From assembly GCA_937957915.1 (NCBI GenBank), contig CALGNZ010000027.1, positions 1 to 64,000 on the forward strand: a stretch of DNA of 64,000 nucleotides, in the 5' to 3' direction. Below, one piece after another: positions 35,890 to 45,638 of the stretch (position 1 is its first letter; every line of letters begins with the position of its first letter). The DNA comes from an uncultured Granulosicoccaceae bacterium (GTDB lineage Bacteria; Pseudomonadota; Gammaproteobacteria; Granulosicoccales; Granulosicoccaceae). Below the pieces are notes generated by a model, which worked only from the letters and a program-made list of their open reading frames with translations, was not told the origin of the DNA and did not search any database. A program made the translations under genes and the position numbers.

Positions 35890-36042
35890 AGGTTACACCT
35901 TGGTCTAACGACTTATAGAAATGTGGCTTTCCTGGTGTCTAAGAATTTGGGGACAGATGCAAAAATGTGTGGCCCGAGAAGAACGACTGGCCGAACCAGG
36001 ACTTTTCGCTACTGGCAGCCAGGGCTTGAAGCTGTATTCCGC

Positions 36043-36636
36043 TTATTGTTCCGATCGCCGACGCTGAGTAAAAATATCGATAGTTTTACCTGACAGATCA
36101 TCGATAAAAAACACCGCTGATTCATTGTCTTCGTTGTACTGCCTGACGTACAAGTGCCAGATATTGCTTATGTCGTTTTTCAAATCGACACGCGTTTCAT
36201 AACGCACTCGTTGCCAATAATCCAGATCGACCCGGACCTCCATCGTCGTTGGACTTTTGCGTGTCAGCTCCCTGAACATATCATCGCCAACCATGTCATT
36301 CAGGCTGGTTATCGCATCACTGATATCACTCCACACTTGCTCTCGGTGAGCTTCATCCTTCTGGTCGCCAGTTGACGCTGAAGATGAATCTGCCAACGTC
36401 GACGCAGTTTCGGTGTTGGTATCAGCAGGCTTACGGCTAGATGCTGTAACCAGTTGGGGCGCGGCGTTATCGACATTCTGCTCGGCCACATCTGTCTTGG
36501 CCGATACGTCGCCCTGCTGCTGGTTCTCGCTGACAGCGGGGTTACTTCCGTCGGATTGGTCTGCAATCAAACTCATCGACAATGTCAAAATCATCACCGC
36601 CAATAACGCTAGCAAACTTGTCTGTATTGTATTCAT
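36043..36636 (-). CDS. Exported protein of unknown function with low-complexity linker
   Basis: 197 residues. An N-terminal signal sequence or anchor (about 5-26; QTSLLALLAVMILTLSMSLIA) is followed by a Ser/Thr/Asp-rich stretch to about residue 95. The C-terminal 95 residues (EQVWSDISDAITSLNDMVGD, then VRVDLDYWQRVRYETRVDLK) look folded, with a repeated VDL(D/K) pattern and a final FFIDDLSGKTIDIF. I recognise no family. It stands alone before the divergent selO gene. Confidence 0.6.
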   Translation of the reverse strand: MNTIQTSLLALLAVMILTLSMSLIADQSDGSNPAVSENQQQGDVSAKTDVAEQNVDNAAPQLVTASSRKPADTNTETASTLADSSSASTGDQKDEAHREQVWSDISDAITSLNDMVGDDMFRELTRKSPTTMEVRVDLDYWQRVRYETRVDLKNDISNIWHLYVRQYNEDNESAVFFIDDLSGKTIDIFTQRRRSEQ

Positions 36637-36979
36637 GCTGTCGTCTCATTACCCGAAACCGAAATGTAACAGTATTGCAACGTTTTGTGTAGGGGTTGAC
36701 ATGATTGGCAACAAAATTCCCCTTTTGATGGTGGACAACGACTTCAGGGAGGCAGTCCGAGATTCAGGATCGTAGCGAGGGCGTGAGATTTTGAGTCAGA
36801 TATTTCGATCAATTGAGGCGAATAGTCGTTCATATTTAACGTTGTGATCGGAATGGCTGGCCAAAAGATCGCGTCCGCCGCAGATCATTGGTTCTGGGAC
36901 AGCCTCCTGCCCTTGCCAAATGTCGTCAGTGATCATATTTTCTACGATCGCTACATCACATTCCGCTGAAGGCACAAGC
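36637..36979. other. Divergent gap between the exported protein and selO
   Basis: About 340 bases. TTGACA within GGGGTTGACATG at 36695-36700 is a candidate -35 for the plus strand but no good -10 was found. No gene is supported here. Confidence 0.3.
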
Positions 36980-38551
36980 ATGGCTGAACTACCGATTTAC
37001 TCCAATTTTACGAGCCATCTGCCCGGGGAGGAAACGACCTCACCTCATCCGCACCAGGTCGAAAATGCCATGTGGAGCGAGGTAACCCCTGCCATTGCAA
37101 GCCGACCACAGCTGATTCACACGTCCGCAAACATGGCAGCTCGCCTGGACATTGATTTTGATTCATTGGGTGACAGTGCCGCACAGCTATTTACCGGGTC
37201 CAGGCTGATGCCTGGCAGCACACCCTACGCAATGCGTTACGGCGGCCACCAGTTTGGCAACTGGGCAGGACAACTGGGCGATGGACGAGCAATCGCACTC
37301 GGAGAACTAAACGATAGCAGTGGACAGCACTGGGTTCTGCAACTCAAAGGCGCAGGCCCCACTCCTTACTCCCGTCAGGGCGATGGCTTCGCTGTTTTGC
37401 GCTCGTCGATCCGCGAATACCTGTGCTCCGAGGCTATGTACCACCTTGGCATAGCGACCACACGCTCGTTGAGCTTGTGCATCACCGGAGACACGGTACC
37501 GAGAGATATCTTCTACGATGGCAACGTCACACACGAGCCTGGCGCCATTCTTTGCCGTGCCGCAAACTCATTTGTCCGGTTTGGCAGTTTCGAAATTCAT
37601 GCAGCCCATCAGGAACACGATCTGCTGAAGTCACTCGCTGACCATGTCATCAGGAATGACTACCCACATCTGGGCACCCCGAGTGAAGCTGTCTATCTAA
37701 AGTGGTTTGAAGAAATCGTGCAAAGGACAGCACTGCTAATAGCCGAGTGGCAGCGAGTCGGTTTCGTACATGCAGTGATGAATACAGATAATATGTCGAT
37801 ACTGGGTCAGACAATCGACTACGGGCCCTACGGATGGCTTGAGGAATATGATCCCGGCTGGACGCCAAACTTCATCGACCAGCAAGGCAGACGTTACAGC
37901 TATGGCAACCAGCCTTCAATCGGACTATGGAACCTGTACCGCCTGGCCAACGCAATCCTGCCTCTGGCAGACAACAAACCCGAACCACTGAAAGAAATTC
38001 TCGATACCTACGATGGTATCTATGATCAGGCCTGGAAAAAAACGGTTGCCAACAAACTCGGCCTTGTGGATTACGCAGGTACATCCGAGGAACACACACT
38101 TGGCGACGACCTATGGCAGACAATGACCCAAACGCCTACCGACTACACAGTATTCTTTACTGCACTGGCAAAAACTGTAAACGGCAATCTGAGTGACGTA
38201 GATGCCATATACGATACAATTTCCGAATCGTTTTACGACAGTGAAAATGTTGCCATTGAAGTACAAAACAACTACAAAAAATGGCTGTCCCGCTGGTCGA
38301 AGCGCATTGCTGGTCAACCGGCTCAGGAGACGATCAAACTGATGGGAGCGACAAACCCGCATTTCATACTGCGTAACTACCTGTCACAACAGATCATCGA
38401 TCAGGCCGAAGCTGGCGATTACACGCTGCTTGATCAGGCTTCAAAGTGGGTGCAATCACCGTACACTGCAAGTGACTCCGAATATCAAAAAATCAGACCC
38501 AAATGGGCAACCACCAAACCAGGATGTACGATGTTGACCTGCTCGAGTTGA
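36980..38551 (+). CDS. selO: Protein adenylyltransferase SelO (YdiU/UPF0061 family)
   Basis: Pseudokinase-fold enzyme that attaches AMP to protein Ser/Thr/Tyr. 523 residues from the ATG at 36980 (the frame is open 60 bases further). Family blocks are clear: SGSTPYAMRYGGHQFGNW-like, GQLGDGRAIALGE, the nucleotide-binding LQLKGAGPTPYSRQGDG, RSSIREYLCSEAMYHLGI, HAVMNTDNMSILGQTIDYGPY with the metal-binding Asn/Asp and Asp, and NPHFILRNYL. The C-terminus has two Cys (CTMLTCSS), as in redox-regulated SelO. There is no selenocysteine signature (no TGA read-through). Confidence 0.94.
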   Translation: MAELPIYSNFTSHLPGEETTSPHPHQVENAMWSEVTPAIASRPQLIHTSANMAARLDIDFDSLGDSAAQLFTGSRLMPGSTPYAMRYGGHQFGNWAGQLGDGRAIALGELNDSSGQHWVLQLKGAGPTPYSRQGDGFAVLRSSIREYLCSEAMYHLGIATTRSLSLCITGDTVPRDIFYDGNVTHEPGAILCRAANSFVRFGSFEIHAAHQEHDLLKSLADHVIRNDYPHLGTPSEAVYLKWFEEIVQRTALLIAEWQRVGFVHAVMNTDNMSILGQTIDYGPYGWLEEYDPGWTPNFIDQQGRRYSYGNQPSIGLWNLYRLANAILPLADNKPEPLKEILDTYDGIYDQAWKKTVANKLGLVDYAGTSEEHTLGDDLWQTMTQTPTDYTVFFTALAKTVNGNLSDVDAIYDTISESFYDSENVAIEVQNNYKKWLSRWSKRIAGQPAQETIKLMGATNPHFILRNYLSQQIIDQAEAGDYTLLDQASKWVQSPYTASDSEYQKIRPKWATTKPGCTMLTCSS

Positions 38552-38583
38552 GCCTGAAACACAGGCCCCTGTATCGGCTTTCG

Positions 38584-40110
38584 TTACATTAAGAAATCCG
38601 GGCTGAATGTATGTATTGCGAATGATTCGCTTTCATTGCCAACGCGGTACCAGTAAAGCCGGCCGTGCACCGGGTCTGTAAGGGACTTCACTAGCGTAAG
38701 GCCGACAAACTCGTTCTCCGGCAATGCAGTACCTGAAACAAAGTAGTCGGGTTCAAAGATCGACACTACTCTTAGCTGAGCAGCGTCATCCAGGTAGCGT
38801 GACCGAATATTCAGAACCGGGCGCGGCTTTAACAGATAACTCAACCGCTGATCGCAGTCACAGTCATAAGCGATGATCTTCGCCTCAGGCTCCACAAAAT
38901 CCACAACCGTCTGTAACTCTCTCGTATCACTCGCGAGAAGCGCCTTTTGATGACTCAAATTAGATAAATAAGCTCCAGTTATCGCCGCAAAGACAAACAC
39001 AATCGCGATAAACGCTTTATTACGGGCCACCGGGAATTTGCCTGCTGCAATTGCTATTAATATAAATACCACCGGGGATATCATCTGCTGATAGCGCACC
39101 TGGTGTTGCATCATCGTTATTAACCCGAAATACAACAGCAGCACAATGCCACTTGCCACCAGCAGGGCACGATACCGGTTTCGGCTCACCATGAACAACC
39201 AGCCCCATATCGCGATAGACAAATTCGTAAAAATATTAAAAGGCCATGACAAAGGGTCAGTGAACTGTCGAGCAAATGCTTCTATAATTTTGCTGAACAA
39301 GTTTTTTACATTTATAGAATAGCCTTGCTCAGAAAAGTACCAAAGCATGCTCGGCTCAGTAGGCAGAACATTGGCGATGGCAATACCTAACTCCGGGAAA
39401 AAACTGGTCGGGTAAAGATCACCAGTAATATGCCCAAGAACCAACACACAAACCATTGCGACTACGCCTGCAAACAGCATCAGATAGTCACTCCTTAAAT
39501 GCCCGGTGAGTGCCAGAGCCACAGCAGCCGCGAGTCCGATCGCTACAAATATCGGATGTGATACGGCGCCTACAACTATCCCACAACCGAACAGCAACTT
39601 CCCAACTCCGGTATTTTTGTACAGGTATCCAATAACAACCATTGCCATCACTCCGGCAAGGTATTGCTCCAGCAGCATACTCATGGATTGCCATAGTGCC
39701 AGAGGCGACATCAGATAGAGTGCGGATACGGTGGTTGCTGTCGCGAAAGTCGTGAGCTGTCTGGCGCCCAGAAATATTGCCAATGCCACTAAAAAATGAC
39801 AGGCAAGGTTAATCAGAATCCATGCCCTGTACGCCCCGGTATATTCACCAACAAACGCACTGAGGTGAATCATCGGACCGTTGTGGTAAAAGAAATTGGG
39901 GTTATCAGGCCCCACATTTCCACGAAGCAGTGTACCGGGAAAGTAGGTATTGGAGATTGGCGGCCCTCCATCCATGATCGTCTCAACATCTGCGAGATAC
40001 CAGAATTGATCGGTACCACGCACAGAGTTGGCCCCATAAAATACTAAACAGCACACCAATACTGCTATGGCACACAGCAGCGCGTGACTGACACTTACCC
40101 TCTGGACCAT
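38584..40110 (-). CDS. Polytopic membrane protein, GT-C/ArnT-like glycosyltransferase candidate
   Basis: About 508 residues with eleven or so membrane helices and a C-terminal soluble domain (from about 405). The first extracytoplasmic loop (about 30-75) carries TDQFWYLADVE, similar to the acidic motif of GT-C/GT39 lipid-dependent glycosyltransferases. The C-terminal part (IIAYDCDCDQRLSYLLKPRP) resembles the soluble tail of this type. Family assignment is moderate. The frame is open to 40161 without a good ribosome-binding site for any start; I chose the ATG just before the first helix. Confidence 0.6.
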   Translation of the reverse strand: MVQRVSVSHALLCAIAVLVCCLVFYGANSVRGTDQFWYLADVETIMDGGPPISNTYFPGTLLRGNVGPDNPNFFYHNGPMIHLSAFVGEYTGAYRAWILINLACHFLVALAIFLGARQLTTFATATTVSALYLMSPLALWQSMSMLLEQYLAGVMAMVVIGYLYKNTGVGKLLFGCGIVVGAVSHPIFVAIGLAAAVALALTGHLRSDYLMLFAGVVAMVCVLVLGHITGDLYPTSFFPELGIAIANVLPTEPSMLWYFSEQGYSINVKNLFSKIIEAFARQFTDPLSWPFNIFTNLSIAIWGWLFMVSRNRYRALLVASGIVLLLYFGLITMMQHQVRYQQMISPVVFILIAIAAGKFPVARNKAFIAIVFVFAAITGAYLSNLSHQKALLASDTRELQTVVDFVEPEAKIIAYDCDCDQRLSYLLKPRPVLNIRSRYLDDAAQLRVVSIFEPDYFVSGTALPENEFVGLTLVKSLTDPVHGRLYWYRVGNESESFAIHTFSPDFLM

Positions 40111-40550
40111 CAGCGACAAAGTTCGTCTATCGCATCCTGGTTCAAGCATCCCTGATAACAAACCACTGCCTCGCAGTTATTCCCGATAGCCACCGTTGCA
40201 GTACCTGACTATCTTGTTAAAGATCTCGCAATCCGTTACATCACAGCTTTTAACGTATTTCGCCCCGGAACAATTTGATTGAGCGCAAACGCTATATGGT
40301 GCCGACACCCAACTCTGTTGTTGCAATACCAACCGATACCACTAAAACGTCTGCAATCCACAAACCCTGCCACTTCATACCCGGCTTATAGTGTAGTGGA
40401 AATTCTCTGTCTTGCCGCTGCCTCCAGAATTTGTATCGTGCAATTTTTATATAAAAAAATATTATAAGTAAACAATTTTCATATCCACTGAGAATTGAAT
40501 ATCGATGAGCCAAACTGACTCCCTCTCGACTGAATCCAAGTCTGGTTAGT
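40111..40550. other. Intergenic region downstream of the carnitine cluster
   Basis: About 440 bases without a supported gene. It holds an A/T-rich segment at 40440-40470 with runs TATAAAAAAATATTATAA. No strong hairpin with T tail was seen for the end of the CaiD-like gene. Confidence 0.35.
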
Positions 40551-41339
40551 CTACTTGCCACGCCAGACAGGATCGCGCTTCTCTGCAAAAGCTCTGGCGC
40601 CTTCCAGTTGATCCTCTGAGCTATATAACCGGTCGACACTCGCGAGTTGACGTTTTGAAACACGGTTCAATGCATCCTGAAACTTCATGTCTTCAGCTTC
40701 GCGGACAACTTCCTTGATAGCGGCATATACCAGGGGTGGTCCAGACTCCAGCAGTCGCGCGAGCTCCCAGGTTTTTTCAAGCAACTCATCAGGCGCGCAG
40801 ATCTCCCTGATCAACCCCCATTGGTGGGCCTCGTGTACATCAAACCATCGACCGGTCAGTAACAAGTCCATAGCGACATGATAAGGAATGCGTTTGGGCA
40901 GTTTGATTGATGCAGCATCGGCAACAGTACCGGATCGTATCTCCGGGAGGGCAAAAGAGGCATTATCGGAAGCAATAATCAAATCGCAAGACAGAGCCAC
41001 CTCCAGTCCCCCACCACAACAAATTCCGTTAACCGCGCAAATCACCGGCTTGTTGAGATTACCCAGTTCCTGCAACCCGCCAAAGCCTCCAATACCGTAG
41101 TCACCGTCTACAGCATCGCCATCGGCGGCTGCTTTTAAATCCCAGCCAGGACAAAAAAACTTATCTCCCTCTGCACGCAGAATGGCAACTCGCAAATCCG
41201 AATTGTCGCGAAAGGACATGAAAGTCTCCCCCATCAGACGACTGGTAGCCAGATCAATTGCATTGGCTTTGGGTCGATCCAGGGTCACTTCAAGGACGTG
41301 GCCTTCTATACGGGTTTTAATCGGTAGATCATTGGTCAT
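40551..41339 (-). CDS. caiD: Enoyl-CoA hydratase family, CaiD (carnitinyl-CoA dehydratase)-like
   Basis: Crotonase-fold enzyme, 262 residues, that in CaiD hydrates crotonobetainyl-CoA to carnitinyl-CoA. The close match to CaiD covers the whole protein: LEVTLDRPKANAID (residues 16-29), FFCPGWDLKAAADGDA, the oxyanion hole FGGLQEL/GICCGGGLEVALSCD, the acidic region ALPEIRSG, and the characteristic end AFAEKRDPVWRG. The start ATG overlaps the stop of the CoA-ligase gene (ATGA). Its place in a carnitine cluster supports the role. Confidence 0.85.
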   Translation of the reverse strand: MTNDLPIKTRIEGHVLEVTLDRPKANAIDLATSRLMGETFMSFRDNSDLRVAILRAEGDKFFCPGWDLKAAADGDAVDGDYGIGGFGGLQELGNLNKPVICAVNGICCGGGLEVALSCDLIIASDNASFALPEIRSGTVADAASIKLPKRIPYHVAMDLLLTGRWFDVHEAHQWGLIREICAPDELLEKTWELARLLESGPPLVYAAIKEVVREAEDMKFQDALNRVSKRQLASVDRLYSSEDQLEGARAFAEKRDPVWRGK

Positions 41340-43387
41340 GGTGTTTGTCCCATATTGATAAGCGCGTCAGCGACAATGGCTCTGTCATGAAGACAGAGTA
41401 AAGGATTTACTTCAACTTCCTGCAGCCTGTTTGCATGCTGAACTGCCCAGTTGCACAACAGGCTTATTTGCCTGACAACAGCAGTCAGGTTAGCTGCTGG
41501 CTTGTTTCTATATCCATGCAACAGTGCTGCAATCTTAAGTTCATTGATGGCACAAGCTATGTCATCGTCGCTGGCTGGCAGCAGCAGGCATTTTGTATCG
41601 CGCAGCATCTCGGTCAGTACACCGCCCGCACCGATGGTCAACGTTAAAAGGCCAGACGACTCGCGAACAATGCCTATCAGCAGTTCCGCCACAGCATCGC
41701 TACAAAAAGATTCGACCAGCAACTGGTTGCTGCTGACAAACAATCTTTCCGCTGCAGACAAAAGCGCCGGTTCATCGCGAATATCCAGCACAATACCGTC
41801 ATGCTCCGTTTTGTGTGCCTCCCCGACCACTTTCAATACGACCGGGTAACCTATTTTCAAAGCAGCTGATGTCGCATCAGCGTCAGTACTGATGACGGAA
41901 GAAGCAGGCACATCCAAACCGGCCTGCCGCAGCAGCTGCTTTGACTGATACTCGGTCAGTGTCTCATATTTACCGGCACAGGCCTCTGCAAGCACCACCG
42001 GAGCCGAGCTTAATTGCGTTATCGATTTGCCAACAAAAGATGCAGCAACCGTTGCATCCATCGCTTCCTCAATGCCGTACAACGATGGAATGCCTTCACT
42101 GAGCAGCTGCCGGGCAACGCTATACGGTACATTTTCAGGTAGACTTGCAACAATGGCGACTGCTGATTTTGTGCGTTTTTTTGCCGCAACCAGCGCCTCA
42201 ATCGCTACCATCCAGCTCTCGCCGCCGGGCAACTCCTGATCCGGAAAGTCAATGACTAAAAATGACAGATCAGCTCCCTCTTTCAGCATCGCTGTAAACG
42301 TTGCTGTCATCGCTGGCAACTGATTCCAGATATAGGTGTGATAATCGAGAGGATTGGCTAGTGCGACCATAGGCCCCAGTGCTTCCCGAAGCTCATCTCT
42401 GCGTGCATCACTTAACGTCATATATTCCAGCGGCCTATGCACCGCCGCATCAGCCATCAACCCTGCCTCACCTCCCGAACAACTCATCGAGGCAATGGTA
42501 TTTCCACCGAGATTGCCAAACACATGCAACAGTTTAAGCGCTTCGAGTAGCGTCGGAAGGGAGTCAACCCTTGCCACACCAAGGCGCTGCAGCAACGCAT
42601 CGGAAGATGCATCGCTTCCGGACAACGAGTTCGTGTGCGATATCATGGCCTGCCGCGATTGCTGCGAACGGCCGGCTTTAACCGCAACAATACCTTTACC
42701 TGACTCTGCCGCTTTTTGCGCGAGGGCCTCGAAGGCACGGATATCGCCAAAGCCCTCAATATGCAGCCCCAGCGCAGTCACACGTGCGTCCTCAAGTGCT
42801 GCCATACCCAGTTCAGCAATCGAGATCTGCGCCTGATTACCGGCGGTCAGAACATAGGCGATTGGTAACGCCCGCTGTTGCATCGTTAAACTGATAGCGA
42901 TGTTAGAGCTTTGCGTAATGAGTGCCACGCCACGATCAACGCGCTGTCCGCCATGCAGGTCAGGCCACAGCAAAACGCCATCAAGATAGTTAATAAAGCC
43001 ATAACAGTTTGGACCTATGATTGGCATGTTGCCAGCACAGGCCAGTAATTCCTGTTGCAATTTAGCCGATTGTTGATCCTCTGCTGCCGCTTCACTAAAC
43101 CCTGATGCGAAACACACGGCCCCGCCAGCGCCGCGAGTGGACAGCGCCCTCACCACATCAAGGGTGACATGCCTGTTTACCCCGATAAAACAGGCGTCGG
43201 GTGCAGACGGCAGCGCCTCAATGCTATCGAAGCAGGGCAGCCCCGAGATTTCGGATTTAACCGGGTGAACCGGCCAGATGTCCCCTGCATAGTTTATGCG
43301 CTGCAGTTGCTCAATGACGCTCCTGCCCCATGAACCTCCAACCACCGCAACACTCTTTGGCCTTAACAGGCGATCAAACTTTGTCAT
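41336..43387 (-). CDS. ADP-forming acyl-CoA ligase (acetate-CoA ligase family), probably acting on a betaine
   Basis: About 683 residues. The N-terminal CoA-binding half has LRPKSVAVVGGSWGRS, IWPVHPVKSEISG and MPIIGPNCYGFIN, then the catalytic-His region ISHTNSLSGSDA that carries the phosphate in this family. The C-terminal ATP-grasp half has LTEYQSKQLLRQAGLDVPAS, YPVVLKVVGEAHKTEHDGI and VEVNPLLCL. It makes acyl-CoA from acid, CoA and ATP, yielding ADP and phosphate. I chose the ATG at 43387; a longer frame overlaps the dehydrogenase gene. In E. coli this step uses CaiC (AMP-forming) or CaiB (CoA transfer), neither of which is seen here. Confidence 0.82.
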   Translation of the reverse strand: MTKFDRLLRPKSVAVVGGSWGRSVIEQLQRINYAGDIWPVHPVKSEISGLPCFDSIEALPSAPDACFIGVNRHVTLDVVRALSTRGAGGAVCFASGFSEAAAEDQQSAKLQQELLACAGNMPIIGPNCYGFINYLDGVLLWPDLHGGQRVDRGVALITQSSNIAISLTMQQRALPIAYVLTAGNQAQISIAELGMAALEDARVTALGLHIEGFGDIRAFEALAQKAAESGKGIVAVKAGRSQQSRQAMISHTNSLSGSDASSDALLQRLGVARVDSLPTLLEALKLLHVFGNLGGNTIASMSCSGGEAGLMADAAVHRPLEYMTLSDARRDELREALGPMVALANPLDYHTYIWNQLPAMTATFTAMLKEGADLSFLVIDFPDQELPGGESWMVAIEALVAAKKRTKSAVAIVASLPENVPYSVARQLLSEGIPSLYGIEEAMDATVAASFVGKSITQLSSAPVVLAEACAGKYETLTEYQSKQLLRQAGLDVPASSVISTDADATSAALKIGYPVVLKVVGEAHKTEHDGIVLDIRDEPALLSAAERLFVSSNQLLVESFCSDAVAELLIGIVRESSGLLTLTIGAGGVLTEMLRDTKCLLLPASDDDIACAINELKIAALLHGYRNKPAANLTAVVRQISLLCNWAVQHANRLQEVEVNPLLCLHDRAIVADALINMGQTP

Positions 43388-43425
43388 CTTTGCATGCAAC
43401 TCAACCGGTACAGCCTCCCAGGTTG

Positions 43426-44586
43426 TCAGGCACCCAGCGGTCTGAGTAAATCCCGACTGATAATGTGACGTTGTATCTCCGAGGTGCCATCCCAAATGCG
43501 CTCCACTCTGGCATCACGCCAGAAACGTGCGATTGGCAGGTCACTCATCAACCCCATACCGCCGAAGATCTGGATTGCTTCATCCGTGACTTTCGCGAGC
43601 ATCTCGGATGCATAAAGCTTGGCACTGGCAATTTCCCGGTTGGCCGGCAACTCCTGATCAAGACGCCAGGCACCAGACAAGGTTAACCAGTCAGCCGCAT
43701 CGATCTCGGTCACCATATCAGCCAGTTTAAAAGAGACCCCCTGAAATTTACCAATTGGCTGGCCAAACTGTTTTCGATCAGCCGCTTGCTGCAGCGCCAA
43801 ATCAAATACCCGACGCGCCCTGCCCACGCACATTGCCGCTACCGTGATGCGTGTGGCGTACAGCCACTCATTCATGATGGCAAACCCGCCGTGCAACTCA
43901 CCCAGTATTTGAGAAGCCGGTAAGCGACAGTCATCGAACTGCAAAATACAATTTTTATAACCACGATGCGATACGGAATCGTAGCCATCCAGAATATCAA
44001 AACCGGAGGTTCCACGATCCACCAGAAAGCAGGTAATTTTCTTCTTGGGCCCACGCGGTGTTTCTTCTTCGCCGGTGGCAATAAACACAATCACGAAATC
44101 GGCAACGTTGGCATGCGAAATAAAATGCTTGGTGCCATTCACAATCCAGTCACCACCTGAAAGTCTGGCACTACATTTCATGCCTCGTACATCAGACCCG
44201 GCATCAGGCTCCGTCATTGCCAGTGCATCCATACGCTCACCAGTCACTGCCGGGTAAAGGTATTTCTCTCGCTGCGTATCATCACACGCCATGAGAATAT
44301 TCGACGGGCGGCCGAAAAAGTGATTGAGTGCCATTGAAGCGCGACCCAGCTCTCTTTCTACCAAAGCGAAGTCAAGGTGACTCAGCCCTCCACCGCCCAC
44401 TTCTTCAGGCATATTTGAAGCATAGAAACCTATATCTATACACTTTTGTTTTATCTCCTGCTGTAACTCAACAGGCACCTCTCCCAGGCGCTCAACCTCA
44501 TTCTCATGCGGATACAGTTCATTCTCACAAAAGCCTCGAACGGTATCGACGATCAGTTGCTGTTCTTCAGATAGTGAAAAATCCAA
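43426..44586 (-). CDS. Acyl-CoA dehydrogenase, CaiA-like (gamma-butyrobetainyl/crotonobetainyl-CoA)
   Basis: 386-residue flavoprotein. Family features: LAMTEPDAGSDVRGMKC (residues 120-136), KHFISHANVADFVIVF, CVGRARRVFDLALQQAADRK, RKQFGQPIGKFQG, and FGGMGLMSDLPIARFWRDA. At the place of the usual catalytic Glu (YEGT), this protein reads IWDGTSEIQRH, an Asp. It probably introduces or removes the double bond between gamma-butyrobetainyl-CoA and crotonobetainyl-CoA, using an electron-transfer flavoprotein that is not encoded in this window. It is 57 bp after the L-carnitine dehydrogenase gene. Confidence 0.82.
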   Translation of the reverse strand: MDFSLSEEQQLIVDTVRGFCENELYPHENEVERLGEVPVELQQEIKQKCIDIGFYASNMPEEVGGGGLSHLDFALVERELGRASMALNHFFGRPSNILMACDDTQREKYLYPAVTGERMDALAMTEPDAGSDVRGMKCSARLSGGDWIVNGTKHFISHANVADFVIVFIATGEEETPRGPKKKITCFLVDRGTSGFDILDGYDSVSHRGYKNCILQFDDCRLPASQILGELHGGFAIMNEWLYATRITVAAMCVGRARRVFDLALQQAADRKQFGQPIGKFQGVSFKLADMVTEIDAADWLTLSGAWRLDQELPANREIASAKLYASEMLAKVTDEAIQIFGGMGLMSDLPIARFWRDARVERIWDGTSEIQRHIISRDLLRPLGA

Positions 44587-44643
44587 TGCGGATTACCCCA
44601 ATTGTGCAACTGGCAGACTGGTCAGGTCACCTGTGCAGTGAAA

Positions 44644-45636
44644 TTAGCTGGTGGATGATTTCTTTAGTTGCGCTTCATGCAGATTGAGCAATTCACCAGC
44701 GCCCCAGTTGTTTTCTTTTAGACCTCGCATCATCGCCACCAGATTATCATCGCGAATTCGCTCAAGCTCTCGGATGCTGTGCTTGCCAGATTGTTCATCG
44801 GACTGATCTGCTATCTGCCTGACAAGATCATCAGTAAGCTCCGGCACATCCATCAGCTTCGTCCATGGCCATTGCAGACAAGGGCCGAACTGAGCTATAA
44901 AATGCGCCATGCCCGCTTCTCCACCGGCAACTCGGTAAGTTTCGAATAACCCCATCTGCCCCCAACGCAAGCCAAAGCCGTATCGAATAGCATCGTCTAT
45001 TTCTTCTGTTGTGGCGATACCGTCCTTAATCATCCACAAGCCTTCACGCCACACCGCCTCAAGAAAGCGATCAGCGATATGCGCGTCAATTTCCTTGCGG
45101 ACTTTAAGTGGCTTCATACCCATTTCGGACAGGATGTGGCAGGCGCGATCAACAATAATCGATGTTGTTTCCTGACCCGCAACCACCTCCACCAGCGGCA
45201 ACAGGTAAACCGGGTTAAACGGATGCGTCACCAGTATCTGCTCGGGACTGATAGCGCCTTGCTGGAGCTCGGTCGGCTTAAAGCCGGAAGTGGACGATCC
45301 GAGCACCGCATCTTTCGGTGCATGGGCCTGTATTTCGCGATACACACTGTGCTTCACTTCAAGCCGTTCCGGCACGCTCTCCTGTATCCACGATACATCG
45401 ACCACAGCCTGTTCAATGGAATCACAAAACGCCATTGCCTGCTCTGCAGGCAGGCTTGCATCGGTCAAACGCGGCAGTGATCGGCGGGCGTTTTCAAGCG
45501 TTGCAGTCAGTGTTCTTCTTGAATCAGCAGACGGATCGTATACTTTTACTTTCCATCCGTTTAGCGCAAACCGTGCAGCCCAGCCTCCACCGATAACGCC
45601 TCCCCCAATAATTGCGACTGTTTTGTTTTCAACCAT
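44644..45636 (-). CDS. lcdH: L-carnitine dehydrogenase
   Basis: NAD-dependent 3-hydroxyacyl-CoA-dehydrogenase-fold enzyme that oxidises L-carnitine to 3-dehydrocarnitine. 330 residues. Rossmann motif IIGGGVIGGGWAARFALNG (9-27), then WIQESVPERLEVK, LGSSTSGFKPTELQQG, catalytic His in VTHPFNPVYLLPLVEVV, and the family's AIRYGFGLRWGQMGLFETYR. The size and this last segment suit L-carnitine dehydrogenase better than the fatty-acid enzyme. Directly follows the BKACE gene with two bases between stop and start. No thioesterase domain is fused, unlike some members. Confidence 0.88.
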   Translation of the reverse strand: MVENKTVAIIGGGVIGGGWAARFALNGWKVKVYDPSADSRRTLTATLENARRSLPRLTDASLPAEQAMAFCDSIEQAVVDVSWIQESVPERLEVKHSVYREIQAHAPKDAVLGSSTSGFKPTELQQGAISPEQILVTHPFNPVYLLPLVEVVAGQETTSIIVDRACHILSEMGMKPLKVRKEIDAHIADRFLEAVWREGLWMIKDGIATTEEIDDAIRYGFGLRWGQMGLFETYRVAGGEAGMAHFIAQFGPCLQWPWTKLMDVPELTDDLVRQIADQSDEQSGKHSIRELERIRDDNLVAMMRGLKENNWGAGELLNLHEAQLKKSSTS

Positions 45637-45638
45637 CG

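Noticed and set aside
38530-38551. Selenocysteine in SelO
   Set aside because: The C-terminus reads Cys-Ser-Ser and a normal TGA stop; no evidence of a read-through codon or SECIS element.
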